Of a stretch of DNA of 64,000 nucleotides, positions 21,420 through 33,336 are shown one piece after another. Made by a program: the position numbers and the translations under genes. This DNA is from Bradysia coprophila. Lineage: Eukaryota; Arthropoda; Insecta; Diptera; Sciaridae. Location of the stretch: contig NW_023503375.1 of assembly GCF_014529535.1 (NCBI RefSeq), positions 5,414,491 to 5,478,490 of the forward strand, given 5' to 3'. The notes beneath the pieces were generated by a model. It was not told the origin of the DNA and did no database searches. It was given only the letters and a program-made list of their open reading frames with translations. Each line of letters starts with the position of its first letter. The first letter of the stretch is position 1.

Positions 21420-23650
21420 CGATCAACGCATATTCTCGTATTTTTTCGGCCTAAAACATTTCGTGCATTGCGCTAAATTTTACTGTTTCTTCGGTCATTC
21501 TGTAATTGCATCACCGAGGTGTATAAAGCAAGCAATAAAACTAATATTATCATTCGCTTTGTCCATCTTCACGAGGGTGTGTTAAAGTTTTATTGCTGAC
21601 ATTATGGAACTACAATAATTTCTGGGGTGATATCACACCTTGATAAGCAGTTTAATAGTGTTGTCGGAAAGTACGTTGAACTGTTATCGAAAAAAGTAAT
21701 CTTCCGGACAAACGATGTATATTCATCACCCGTTCGGATCAACTATCACAGTTTGAAGTGTGCCGCACTTTCATTGCATGCACAATCCAATTTCCCTAAA
21801 TCCATATAAGATCCGAAGTGACTCTTTGAGATGAGTTAATTTTTCTGGATCATACAATGCTATACGATGAATCGATGGGAACGTCGACAGTTTTTGTTAC
21901 CTACTCTACCGATTTCTACAAATTTTATTTAACTTCCTAAAGAAAGCTTTTGCGATATTTTCCTCGATTTTCTTTTCTCCTCCTGTAAGTTGCAACATGT
22001 TCTCCGAAAATTAGTCACGACTGAATGGAATTCCTATTGTTTGTTGTATACATAGAGCTCTATTAGCCGGGCACAAAAACAACAATATACACAACATTCA
22101 TCTCAACAAATCCATATGGTAGCACTACAACGCACACTTTACTTGTCAGTCGCTTTTTTTAATGGCATCAGACAAGACACATAACACCCAATTCCTTTAT
22201 TTTTCACTTCATGACGATGCTCCACTAACATGACGGCACATACACTCCCGGTGTATATAAAATGTGTTTTTTTTTGTCGTGAGAAATGGAAGATGTTCGT
22301 TCCATTGTTTGTTCGTTAGGCAAACGTAATTTTTATTTCACTTTCATTTCAGAGCATATAGCTACCTACCCATATAAAAAAAGGTGCCACGTTTCAGTTC
22401 GTGTTCGGTGCTACACATGTTACCTCTTTTTATCCATTACAAGTTTGTAGTCTACTCGTATACCGAGTGATACACATATATCCCTATTTTGAGAAACACA
22501 AGTTCTCCCATTCAACAATTGCACATCAAATAACTTCCCTTTCATCATCAGTGCACAGAGTGTACAATTCCCCGGCAACAGTGTGCATACAAACCACTTA
22601 TGTAATTCAATGCTAACAATGAAATCTTTTATATTCCATATTTGAGTTCCGATGTACCAGGAGTACATTAAATCCATTATGTTTCATTTTACGGGCAAAA
22701 AAGAGAACTTTTCGTAAATAATGACAGCAATTTCAGAGTAATTGCTAATGTATGTCACCGTTCTTTTGTTGTAGTTGGAAAATTTTAATGGAGAATAGAG
22801 ATGGGAACTGCTTCAAGAGAGCTGGTGCAATTAGTTGCCGTTTCTGAACAGGACTTTTAATTCTAATTTCATTCATTGCGATGGTAGTTTCATTTTCGTT
22901 CTAAAGGCAGTTTTGTTTCAGAATTGTATTGAATGACTGTGTATAAATGAATGTACTATCTCACTGTACCCGAGTGTTTTATATTTCGCAAAAAAAAACT
23001 CGGTGAGTTCGAAAAGCTTCTGTACATCTTAATTTCACTAAAAGTTTGAAGAAATGGAACGACCAGAACGCAATTTGCATTTTTTTCCATCTAGTACTTC
23101 ATTGTACAGTTCGTGAAAATGTTTCAATGTTTGAGAACAATTCATTCCAAAACAAACGAGAGCTAAAATTTTTCCTTAATTACGTTCGTCAGCCTAAAAT
23201 TTAAGCCGGCCTTAATACACTAAACCGATGAATCAAGAATTTTTCCAGAAAAAGATCATGCTCAGAAACTGAGGCCTATTCTTTCGAAGGAGTTATCGGT
23301 TGTCGGTACTGAATCAGTACTACTGATTGTAAAGAAAAAAAAAGTTCAATGGCTAAATAATGATGATTAGATTGACGTGAACTTAAACCCATGGTATGGT
23401 GGTAGTAGTTTTGTAACTCGGTGGCCCTTTGGTTCTTTAAGAATTTTTTTGTTTCATGCCGCATGTCGTGTGGAACAAATATTTTTTTCCGGATAACGGA
23501 AAATTGTTTTTTCAGTCGGAAGAGTCACTTATATGAAAACTTTCAAAATCGAATCTTTTCTAGGAAGTATGGCCGATATTTATAGATCGATGCTTATAGG
23601 CAACTTGACAAATTTCAATTTAAGTTCACCCTTTGTGTTGATTTCACTTC
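21420..23650. other. Intergenic, nothing recognised
   Basis: AT-rich, with only short open frames and no domain or convincing splice pair. I see no gene here. Confidence 0.45.
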
Positions 23651-23657
23651 GCAAAGT

Positions 23658-23802
23658 CCAATAAAGCACTCCAATAACAGGCACAAGAACAGATTTTTAT
23701 AACGGTCATTTGGCCTTTTATTTTGTATGGAACATCCGTAACGCAGTGGCATATACCAACATAAAAAATTCGGTTCTTGTGCCTGTTCTTGGAGTGCGTT
23801 GG
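23658..23802. mobile_element. MITE with ~35 bp inverted ends
   Basis: The left end 'CCAATAAAGCACTCCAATAA' continues 'CAGGCACAAGAAC'. The right end, inverted, is 'CCAACGCACTCCAAGAACAG' followed by 'GCACAAGAACC'. Length is 145 bp and it is non-coding. No target duplication could be fixed. Confidence 0.75.
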
Positions 23803-26509
23803 CACAGTAGACACTAGACATTTCTTACGATTTTTGCCATTTTTTCGGCTAACATTAAAGATTTTACCAAGTTTGAAGTCACCAGAGGTAAGTTTCCTAT
23901 CCTAGACGATTTTTCTGGTTCGCTCTTGGTCTTTTCTTATGAACTGACCCGCTGTTACCTAAACGAACGGCGTTATGCACTAACTGTACTTAAAAAAAGA
24001 TCCAAAAGATACACATCAGGATACCCATGAAATTTTAGGATACAAAAAAAAAGTACGGTTAATGTATGACGCCGTTACTATCAATAGAATTTAGAAGTGA
24101 CTGGATGAAAGGTTTCGTAGGAGACTTGTGTTTTAAATATCACCCAGCCTCCGGCACCAAATCTATTACTTCGGTAGTTCTAACTAACATAATATCTACT
24201 ATAAAAGGCCTCACTTGGCACAGATTATCGCTTTATTTTTGCCGTTACTGTCGCTAACAGCTGCCTTTCATCATGCACCATTGAGTATTCAATGTTCAAA
24301 CTAGGGAAATGATTCCCTATTTTCAGTTATTTCCAACGAAATGTGTGCTAGCCGTATTAACAATTCTTCTGAGAATACCGGCAGAACGTTGTAAAATTCA
24401 CGTTGAAAGCACTTCTTGATTGGTTAAAGTGGTAAATTTCTACCAATCAGCTTCTTCTACAGCTTTCAGTTATTTTTGTACGTCTGCTACATCTAAATAG
24501 TTCGTGTGCGAAATGAATTACACTTTTTACCATCATCATCGATAGGACTGTACAGCTACGTCGTTGTTTATCGCATGTATATATTTATATATAGATGAAA
24601 ATGAGCACGAATTCAATTGAATGAAAACGTTAACGACCAATCAATTTGCAGTGATTTCAACCAACAACCATACAATATGTTTGGTTGAAATATACAACAA
24701 CAAGCAGTCTACCTTCTATGGCGTACACAGATTTTCGTATTAACCAAATGCATACTTCAACACGGTTCCATGCGGATGTATTTATTCTCATCTCCCGTGC
24801 TGGTATAAAAATTGTGTAACATGGGAACTATATAGATGTGCAAATGGAAACATGTCGTTCATAGATTTATAGGGAAAAAAATGTGTGTAAAGGGGGAGAG
24901 AAGAAAATGGTAACATTGTGGCGAAGCTTTACTGGTAATTCTGTGAAAGTTTTTGCAGACAAATGAGCTGTATGGCTTAGTGCATGAATCCAGACCATTT
25001 TTACATTATTTTTCATCCTATTGTTGATTGTAATTAATTATTTTTACACACGCTATGATGCTTTCCCTCCTATATCCTCACTCGTACGATGGAATAATAA
25101 AATGAAATTCTCATGGTTTGTAAGCTCGTAGTATCCACACACATATACCGGAATTATTATTTCCAAAATATCCTGTTACTGCTACAGTGCTACACACACA
25201 TAAACGGGCGTAACCCAATCTTGCAATGCATCATAAACCTTAACAATTACAATTTAGTTTCTAAAACAGAATCTCATCTTTACAATATTCCGAAACATAT
25301 TAACCCACATAACATCGTCGTACCCCCTTCCACCCAATGGCACACAAACCAGTACCACTCTTCTCTGTGAGCACCGAATTATAAAATGTGTTTTCCACCT
25401 TTGTAGCCATTGATGTCCTGTGTATTTCAATGCTATGTGACATCGCCAGCAACTTATATTATTACCCTTTTGTCGCTCTTTTGTATACATGTAATTATAT
25501 ATCATGACAACAACAACAACTTGCACACAACTCACCATGATGATGGTATGGTGTGTACACTGTACACCCATTTTATTATGTCGTTAAAGTTGATTATGAC
25601 TTTTATATTTCAAAATGAAGCTGTTGAATCGTGTTGTTACATTTATTTTAGCTTTTCTAACATCAGAAAAGATGTTTTCAGCTATTTGCTAGTTGTATTA
25701 ACTACACAAAATGCACATCGTGCACATAAGGGAAATCAGGCAAGAACCCCTTATAATGCGAAATGTGACGCCAGTCCCTGTGTATGAGTACAAACGAAGC
25801 GCTGATAACATTTTAGGTGAAGAAAATTTCGTAAAAAATTACATAAATTACATCACGAAGTGGCAGATGATTCGGCTGTCTTGCCTTTCTTATGTTCATT
25901 TTTTTTTTAAATTTACTCAACCATCTCACTATAGTCTGAATTTATAAGAAAGGAAACCAGAAAAATTGAAAAATTCAGCAAAATTCTGATGTTCTAGAAT
26001 TAGAAAGATTGTGGACTATGGCGGGCGATGGAATTGTGAGAAGGGAAGCCAATTAAACAGTCAGAAGTTGTCAAAGGCCTAGAAGCGGATTTTACAAAAC
26101 TACTCAGAATGAAAATGAACACAAATTAAAATACTGAGAATAGTCGTCGTCGTTTCTTGAAGAAAATTGGTTCCAGAAATCAATTGCTAAAAGCCTGAAG
26201 TAACTGGTAAAATTGTCTTCAAACTCATGGGAACCTTCTGGCCGCAGATATCGAGGTCTTACAAAACATCACTGAAATTTTGGAATTAGACTTCATTTGG
26301 TAAGATTGTTGCTTTCGACGAAATCTTGCGCAACTAAAGCTGCACAACACATTCGTGGGAAGTTATCGAGCTTGGAAGAATTTCTCGGAATTTTACGAAC
26401 CAATTTTTTTGTGGACAAGAGATTTCCCGACGTTTCGGTCTCCTCTGCCCGAATGTCCAATTAAAAATTGAGTTTCCCCAAGCGCTACACGTGTCGTGCC
26501 TAATATATA
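23803..26509. other. Intergenic, nothing recognised
   Basis: No coding domain, RNA gene or clear element was found. Open frames of up to about 125 codons (for example 25410-25787) are low-complexity or rich in unusual composition and overlap antisense frames, so I do not call them genes. Confidence 0.45.
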
Positions 26510-26875
26510 GAGGGATTTTTTTGAAAGTGGACCAGGCTCCGTCGGAGCTATTTTTTTTTTGCGACGGTTTGTTCATATGCCCAGATAGCCCTTGGCCCCA
26601 ATAGTCCAAAACCGCAGTCGTTTAATTTTCATGTTTGCTTCAAGGCTGGTGGTGAAGGTGTAAAGGTCGAAAAAAGGGTGTTTTTTGTAAGTGATTTACT
26701 ACCGCTACAGACGATGGACACACATGTGTGGCGGCTCGTTGGATAGGTACTGTCCAGGAGACCTGGGGCAAAGAGAAATATCAAATGTGTACTCAAGCAC
26801 TATTCGAAAATAACAAAAAGGATGTAAATTTTGATGATTCCGTCGGAGCCTGGTCCACTTTCGAAAAAATCCCTC
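26510..26875. mobile_element. MITE with ~37 bp TIRs (GAGGGATTTTTT..)
   Basis: Both ends read inward as 'GAGGGATTTTTT', then 'GAAAGTGGACCAGGCTCCG', with only one or two mismatches over about 37 bp. Length is 366 bp. The flanks suggest a short A/T target (ATA). An older copy in the opposite orientation lies at 2863-3290. Confidence 0.85.
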
Positions 26876-26927
26876 ATAACTTTGCACTCAGCTTCATACA
26901 GGGGCGATAATACCCTCTGGTCGATAG

Positions 26928-27281
26928 TAGGGATGGGAGGCGTTCAAAATTATCGATATCAATCGAAAGAAATTATCGATAATCGATTAATCATATCGTT
27001 ATCGATAATTTAATAAATCAAAATATCGAAATTCGATAATTATCAAAATGTCGATAATTTGATATTTATCCGAAAATTCATGATAATATACCGATATATC
27101 GGAATATATCGATAAATATCGGATTTTCGGACCGAAATATCGAATTATCGATATCTTGATAATTATCAAAATATCAATAATTATCGATTATCGATATTTT
27201 TTTGATAATTTTCGATAAAAAAAAGTCGATAATTATCGATTATCGATAATCGATAATCATTATAATTATCGCCCATGCCTA
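26928..27281. mobile_element. hAT-like MITE of TTATCGATAA repeats, copy 1
   Basis: It starts 'TAGGGATGGGAGGCG' and ends 'CGCCCATGCCTA', with the 8 bp duplication GTCGATAG at 26920-26927 and 27282-27289. The 354 bp interior consists almost wholly of 'ATTATCGATAATCGATAA'-like palindromes. A second copy is at 37818-38193. Duplication length and TIR fit hAT. Confidence 0.88.
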
Positions 27282-27806
27282 GTCGATAGTTATCTCTCTT
27301 TTGATTAATAATATCATCTCTGAGCGATAATATTGCCCAGAATTGCATATTTTCGTCTTCTGGACGATATTATCGTTAGAGACGATAATCACACTTCCCA
27401 AAATTTTAATATTTTTATCTCACCCAAATGACCGCTGATATGGACGTGGTACAGGTCGTTGAGCTCGTAAGGATGACCAGATCCTCAGATTTTTCAATGT
27501 AATTTTAAGGCCATTTGGTGCAAATGGGAAGAATTTCAAAATTTCCGAGGTCAACGACAACAATTTTTGTCTTGTAATTGAACTTGCGTCACGCCCAATG
27601 CTAACGCGTTGACATGATGTATTTCACTTTTTTATTCAAACACAAAACCGAATATTCTTCTCGAATGGAGAAAATAAATGCAGCTGAATGGATGACAAAT
27701 AAAATCTGTAAAAGTTTGTTTTTCGGTCATTTTTTTGTGTGGTGTGTGCAAATGGGCGATAAACAATGAAAGTAATACGAGCAAGCAGTCTAAGAAATAT
27801 GAACTC
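27282..27806. other. Gap between two elements; GATAATATCG fragments
   Basis: Around 27300-27400 there are loose repeats of 'CGATAATATTG/CGATATTATCG' type, also seen at 40915 and 42510. I recognise nothing else in this stretch. Confidence 0.4.
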
Positions 27807-28047
27807 TACAGTCGAAGAAATTTAGTTTTCGGGTTTTCCAAAGGTATTAATCTTATTTAACCCACACTTTATCCCACAACAATGGAATCCACAAATTTAA
27901 ATTTAGTTAACTCAGCGGTCGCAATGACGGCGCTGCAGTCACGATTTCAAAATGTGATATAGGGTGGATAAACTAAATTTTGGTTTTGGTTACATTTTCT
28001 CTTGGTTTTTAATTATTACATCAGGCTTCTAAATTAAGAGTACCTTT

Positions 28048-28398
28048 ATGCAATATAAACCGTTTGAGTTTGAAAAAAGATGTTTTGTATCAGTGAACGA
28101 TATAGGAAAGCGTTCAGTACGTCTCAACATACAAAAGAACATAAAATATAATTGTACATTTAGCCACCCTACGTCCGTCATCGCTTCTATTGTCTTCAAG
28201 AACATATTGTGTGCTTGTCATGATATGTATCAGACGTTTGTTTATTTATGTGTCTCATCTAAAATGCTGGCCAGCAAAATTTTGATCATTAAATTCAACG
28301 GCAAAATTGATCTAAATGTTAAAATAATTGTGAATAATAGTGAAGTTAATGTGGTTTTGTTTTCTCTTCATAAAAGAATTTGCATCAGTTCGATGTAA
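28048..28398 (+). CDS. Hypothetical 116-codon frame, left arm of foldback element
   Basis: This open frame starts MQYKPFEFEKRCFVSVND and ends KRICISSM, with several cysteines in the middle. I recognise no domain. Its mirror copy is at 30139-30489. The copies differ by about 6 nucleotides. About five change amino acids (I/V, N/T, two in L/S, R/G) and one is silent, which does not look like selection for protein function. It may be a chance frame in a duplicated arm. There is no obvious promoter or splice context. Confidence 0.3.
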   Translation: MQYKPFEFEKRCFVSVNDIGKRSVRLNIQKNIKYNCTFSHPTSVIASIVFKNILCACHDMYQTFVYLCVSSKMLASKILIIKFNGKIDLNVKIIVNNSEVNVVLFSLHKRICISSM

Positions 28399-30138
28399 AG
28401 TGTGGAGCACCATTAGAAAAAAAAACTTGTCGCTGAAGAATGATCAAAAAGTTGCTGGACGCAGTAGCTACAATTAATGCTTTGCAGGATATAGAATAAA
28501 AATTAGAGAAACACCAAGAGCCGTCCATTTGAAATCTTCACAATCATCATTTCAACTAAAGGCTTTTTTTTAAACGAAACGCAGATTCGGAACATTCTTT
28601 TTCGCCAAATTACAATTTGGCATAGGAAATCAATTCAACTCTTTGTATAAGTGAAGCTCATGATTGAGCTCAATCATGAAAACAGAATCTGGTCAGGAAT
28701 AAGATAAGAATATGAATATATGACGAACTTCAAAGTTCCTGATTTATAATCCTGAGATGCCTGCTCATGCAATTATGCGATTTACGATTTCCAAAGAATT
28801 TTAATATCAACTTTTAGACAAAATAACAATTTCCAAGTCTGTTTTCTATTTGATTTATTTGATGTATTTCCGACCTCGTTCTAGGGTAATAAAATTTTCT
28901 GTGGATTATTTGTAACTTCATGAAAATATTAAGATGGAAAACCTCAGAAACATTCACATAAAAATTATGCTTTCCTAACTAATGTTGAAATAGCCTTTTT
29001 GCACTCATTAGGAACTTAGGAAAATAACTACTGGGCAGTCGAGACGGTTTACTTGTAGTCCGAAATTATATTTTGGCTTCGTAGAACACAGATAAACCCA
29101 AGAGAGAGGAATTATATGATATGCAGTACATACTGTCCCGTACAATCTTTTTCTAAATAAAAGTTATAGTCAAATCGACAATATTGTATTATTTGGCGAT
29201 TTGTCATATTTTGGAGTTTCTTCACACTTTGGCGATTTTTCTTGACAATTCATCATATTTAGTTGATTTGTTAAATCATCAAGAAAAGTCTCAGAAGTGT
29301 GAAGAAACGCCGTAAAGACAAATTTTCAATTCTCTATGATCCTTGGAGTTTCTTTACTCTTTGGCGATATTTCTTGGTTTTTCTTCACATTATGGCGATT
29401 TTTCTTGTTGATTTAACAAATCAACCATAATGATGAATTGCCAAGAAAAATCGATAGAGTGTGAAGAGAAGAAGAGAAAAATCGCCAGAGTGTGAGGAAA
29501 CGCCAAAGTGTAAAAATACGTTTTTGAAATGTCTCTACATTATCTTTCGTAAAATGATAGTGTCCTCGGGATCTTTCGTTAAAGTATGAATTCCCTAGGA
29601 TCGAACAAGATGCCGTTACCTGACGTAAAATAAGAGTTTCCTTAGGATCGAACCAGGGAGCATTTCGTAACTTTTATAAAAGGATAGATTCACTAGCTTC
29701 GAACAAATAACGCCTTTTAGATAAATTTCGTAAAAGGATAAATTTCAAAGGATTTGTTTAATCACCACGAAGAATCGCCAAAGTGTGAAGAAACGCAACA
29801 AAGACAAATTTATCATTCTTTGTTTTTGCCGGCGTTTCTTCATCCCTTGCCAATTTTTTATTTTTGGCGATTCTTCATGGGAATCATGATTAATGACGGC
29901 TACGAGCTTTAGCGAAAACGAATGAGATGTTCCGATCCGAATCTGCGAGCGAACTTCCGTTTCGTTAAAAAAAAGCCTCTAGTTGAAATGATGATTGTGA
30001 AGATTTCAAATGGACGGCTCTTGGTGTTTCTCTAATTTTGATTCTATATCCTGCAAAGCATTAGTTGAAGCTATTGCGTCCAGCAACTTTTTGATCATTC
30101 TTCAGCGACAAGTTTTTGTTCTAATGGTGCTCCGCACT

Positions 30139-30489
30139 TTACATCGAACTGATGCAAATTCCTTTATGAGAAGAAAACAAAACCACAGTAACTTCACTAT
30201 TATTCACAATTATTTTAACATTTAGATCAATTTTGCCGTTGAATTTAATGATCAAAATTTTGCTGGCCAGCATTTTAGATGAGACACATAAATAAACAAA
30301 CGTCTGATACATATCATGACAAGCACACAATATGTTTTTGAAGACAATAGAAGCGATGACGGACGTAGGGTGGCTAAATGTACAATTATATTTTACGTTC
30401 TTTTGTATGTTGAGACGTACTGAACGCTTTCCTATATCGTTCACTGATACAAAACATCTTTTTTCAAACTCAAACGGTTTATATTGCAT
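30139..30489 (-). CDS. Hypothetical 116-codon frame, right arm of foldback element
   Basis: This is the inverted partner of the frame at 28048-28398, same length, ending HKGICISSM. It is listed because the frame is intact in both arms. No function can be assigned, and the pattern of differences favours neutrality. Confidence 0.3.
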   Translation of the reverse strand: MQYKPFEFEKRCFVSVNDIGKRSVRLNIQKNVKYNCTFSHPTSVIASIVFKNILCACHDMYQTFVYLCVSSKMLASKILIIKFNGKIDLNVKIIVNNSEVTVVLFSSHKGICISSM

Positions 30490-31040
30490 AAATTTACTCT
30501 TAATTTAGAAGCCTAATATAATAATTAAAAACCAAGAGAAAATGTAGCTAAAACCAAAATTTAATTAGCCACCCTATATCACATTTTGAAATCGTGACTG
30601 CAGCGCCGTCATTGCGACCGCTGAGTTAACTAAATTTAAATTTGTGGATTCCTTTGTTGTGGGATAAAGTGTGGGTTAAATAAGATTAATACCTTTGGAA
30701 AACCCGAAAACTAAATTTCTTCGACTGTAAGCGAATAATATCCGAAGTGAAAAGAAAAATTTCTGTCGTAAATTGTATGCAAAATAAAAACCGTTAGAAA
30801 ATTGGCTTGCATATGACCATCTGGAATATACGTGTTGGCGTGTGTGGTTGCAGTAGATAAAAATTCAGTAAAATGGAGGAGCAAATTAGTAAACATTTTC
30901 GACACGGCAGACGTTTTGCGATGAAATCTTTCATTTGTTTTAGTCATCATTTACTATATCAGATGACTAAGCCGTTACTGAAAATTGGAGTAATTCATCT
31001 AACATGTGTCTTCGTATCTGTGACTTACGGTGATAACTAA

Positions 31041-33119
31041 ATGAAATTTTCTAAATTTTTTCCGCGCATACTTCCACTGCACCTCAAGCATAAGCAGTAC
31101 TTTGATGCAGCATACGAATTCTTCGTTCAGACCATTAAATCTCTAATCGAACAAAACGTGCCAAAAAAAACAGTCAGAAAATACTCGAACAAACCGAAAT
31201 GGTGGTCTCCAGAGTTACAGCGTCTTAAGAATCGTCGTGACAAGTTGTTTAAATGAAAAGCCAGAAACGAATCAACAACGTTGGAATATGAAGAGACACA
31301 TAAATTTAAATTATTCAGTGAGGAAAGCGACCGTCGATACAACGAATATATCCGCCAGACACAAGAACATATCAAATCGAATCCAGCTGAATTTTGGAAG
31401 TTTGCGAAAATGAATGGTGGCATCGAAAAGTACCCTGACACACTAAAATTCGGTGATAAAATTGGCAATACAACGGAAGAAGTGGTTGACTTGTTTGCTG
31501 ATTACTTCGAATCGATTTACGTACCTGATGAAGAGAATTGGGATTTTGACGATATTTACGTTCCGATAAGAAGTGCTGAAGAAATTAATGTCTCGTTGTT
31601 TGACATTGAAGCAGCGATTCATACACTGGAATGGAAGAGTGGAGCTGGACCAGACGAGATAAAACCATCGGTTTTGAAAATGTGTGCATCATCAGTTGCA
31701 TGGCCAATATGGTTGCTGTATCAAAAATCTTTCAATATTGGTGAAATAGCAGCCACATCGAAAATATCACGAATCGTTCCGGTATACAAAAGAAAGGGTG
31801 ACAAAGCAGACGTAAAGAACTATAGAGTCGTAGCCATCCAAACGATCGTACTAAAAATCCATGATATTGCAGTGAAGAAGAAGATTAGTGAGATTATTCA
31901 ACCTCAACTGAAAAGCGCGCAACATGGATTCAGGAATAAGAGATCAGTTGTCACCAATCTACTAGGTCTATCAATTATGGCTCACAATGCGTTCGAAGGA
32001 TCATGTCAACTCGACTTGTGTTATGGTGATTACAAAACTGCCTTCGACAAATTGATAATACGTTTGTTAATTGTGAAATTTGCGAGATTTGGTATTGGGA
32101 AGAAAACAGCAAGGTGGATGTGTCAATATCTGGTTGGGAGGACAAATTACGTTCAAATCAGCATTTTTAAGTCAAGATTGTACGAATCTACATCTGGAGT
32201 ACCGGCCGGAAATTCTCTTGGCCCACAAATGTTCACAGTGTTTATCGATGATATAGTCGACGTTCTTGAATTTGTGTGCCCTCTACTATTTGCGGATGAC
32301 ATCAAGTTGGCGTCCATTATCTTCGATCACAGCGATATACATCGAATGCAGCGAGATATCGATAACGTTAATAGATGGAACACAGAGAATCGTCTTCAAT
32401 TCAACAAGGACAAATGTTACATATTCAGCATTTACCGAAGTGAATCATCGTTCATCAAAGCCGATTACACAATGGGTGATCACGTCATAGAGAGAGTCGA
32501 ATAAATGAACGATTTGGGATTTTTGGTCAACAGGTGGTTTCACCCGGGCAGTCACATTGAGCATATGGGAATGAAGTGTTGCCAGATGGTTGGATGCATT
32601 AAACATTTTTCCAACGGCAATTTTACCAAAGAGACACAACGTATACTCTATTTGGCTTATGTACGTCCAAGGCTGGTATTTGCATCAACAATTTGGAATC
32701 CTGCAGCGCAAATCTACAAAGACGATATTGAATCTATACAGAAACTGTTCGTTATCTATTTGCTAGAAAGCCGTAGCAACGCAACGACATACAGGTTGGC
32801 TCCGTACGAGGATCGATGCAAGTTACAAAGTTTGGATACTCGTCGAACAATAGCTGATGTAATGCTTGCTTTTGATTTGTATAAAGGATACGTGACTGAT
32901 GATATTATCTCGCCTAGATTTGTTCGAAGTGAAAGTGTTTACGGTTTTCGAGAGACTACTATGAAATTGCTGGTTGAGCCGCGGTTTTCGAATGTGTATT
33001 TATCAGAACCAGCGATCGTTAAGCTGATTAGACTTATTAATAAGCATAAAGCGGTTGCGACTAGGTGTGAGAATAGCACGACGTTTAAAAGTTTAATTTT
33101 AGATGAGCTTGGTTTTTAG
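31041..33119 (+). pseudogene. Dead non-LTR retrotransposon reverse transcriptase (Jockey/CR1-like)
   Basis: One reading frame of about 690 codons is broken by in-frame stops at 31254-31256 (TGA) and 32502-32504 (TAA). The middle is a reverse transcriptase. Fingers show IVPVYKRKGDKADVKNYR. Motif A is GDYKTAFD. Motif B is SGVPAGNSLGPQMF, where SGVPQGS is usual. The catalytic motif is LFADDIK. A C-terminal block with LAYVRPRLVFASTIWNP follows, typical of Jockey-superfamily elements. No endonuclease is present, so the copy is 5'-truncated. The first ATG follows an in-frame TAA. It ends in a repeat tail at 33218. Family assignment rests on motif style only. Confidence 0.85.
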
Positions 33120-33217
33120 TGTTTGACGGAAGTAGTCTTAAGTATTTATGTTATCTACGTTTGTATATTTTGTATATTTTGTACTTTTTTATATTCAGCC
33201 AGTTTTTTGGCGGTGTC

Positions 33218-33245
33218 AATAAATTCAATTCAATTCAATTCAAAA
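33218..33245 (+). repeat. AATAAA and (ATTCA)n tail of the first retrotransposon
   Basis: AATAAA at 33218-33223 is followed by about four copies of the pentamer ATTCA. Short tandem tails of this sort, not poly(A), end several non-LTR retrotransposon clades. It marks the 3' end of the element starting before 31041. Confidence 0.8.
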
Positions 33246-33336
33246 TAGAATACTGAAACATATAAAATCGAATACTTTCTGCACCTGACTATGGTCACTC
33301 ATGCTTGAAGTGCGTTGATACTAAATAGGATCGAAG

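Larger units (their letters stand above)
27807..30729. mobile_element. Foldback element with ~770 bp terminal inverted repeats
   Basis: The arms 27807-28580 and 29958-30729 are inverted copies at about 98% identity by eye, starting 'TACAGTCGAAGAAATTTAG'. Each arm carries the same 116-codon open frame. The 1.38 kb centre has no long frame. It is filled with 'GGCGATTTTTCTTGAC' repeats in both orientations, and near 29570-29760 with about four loose repeats of 'CCCTAGGATCGAACAA' type. I see no transposase and no clear target duplication. The layout matches the foldback type of DNA transposon, mobilised in trans. It might also be a recent inverted duplication. Confidence 0.85.

Noticed and set aside
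25254..25787. Overlapping frames of 105 and 125 codons on opposite strands
   Set aside because: Both are low-complexity, overlap each other, and show no domain, splice context or repeat partner.
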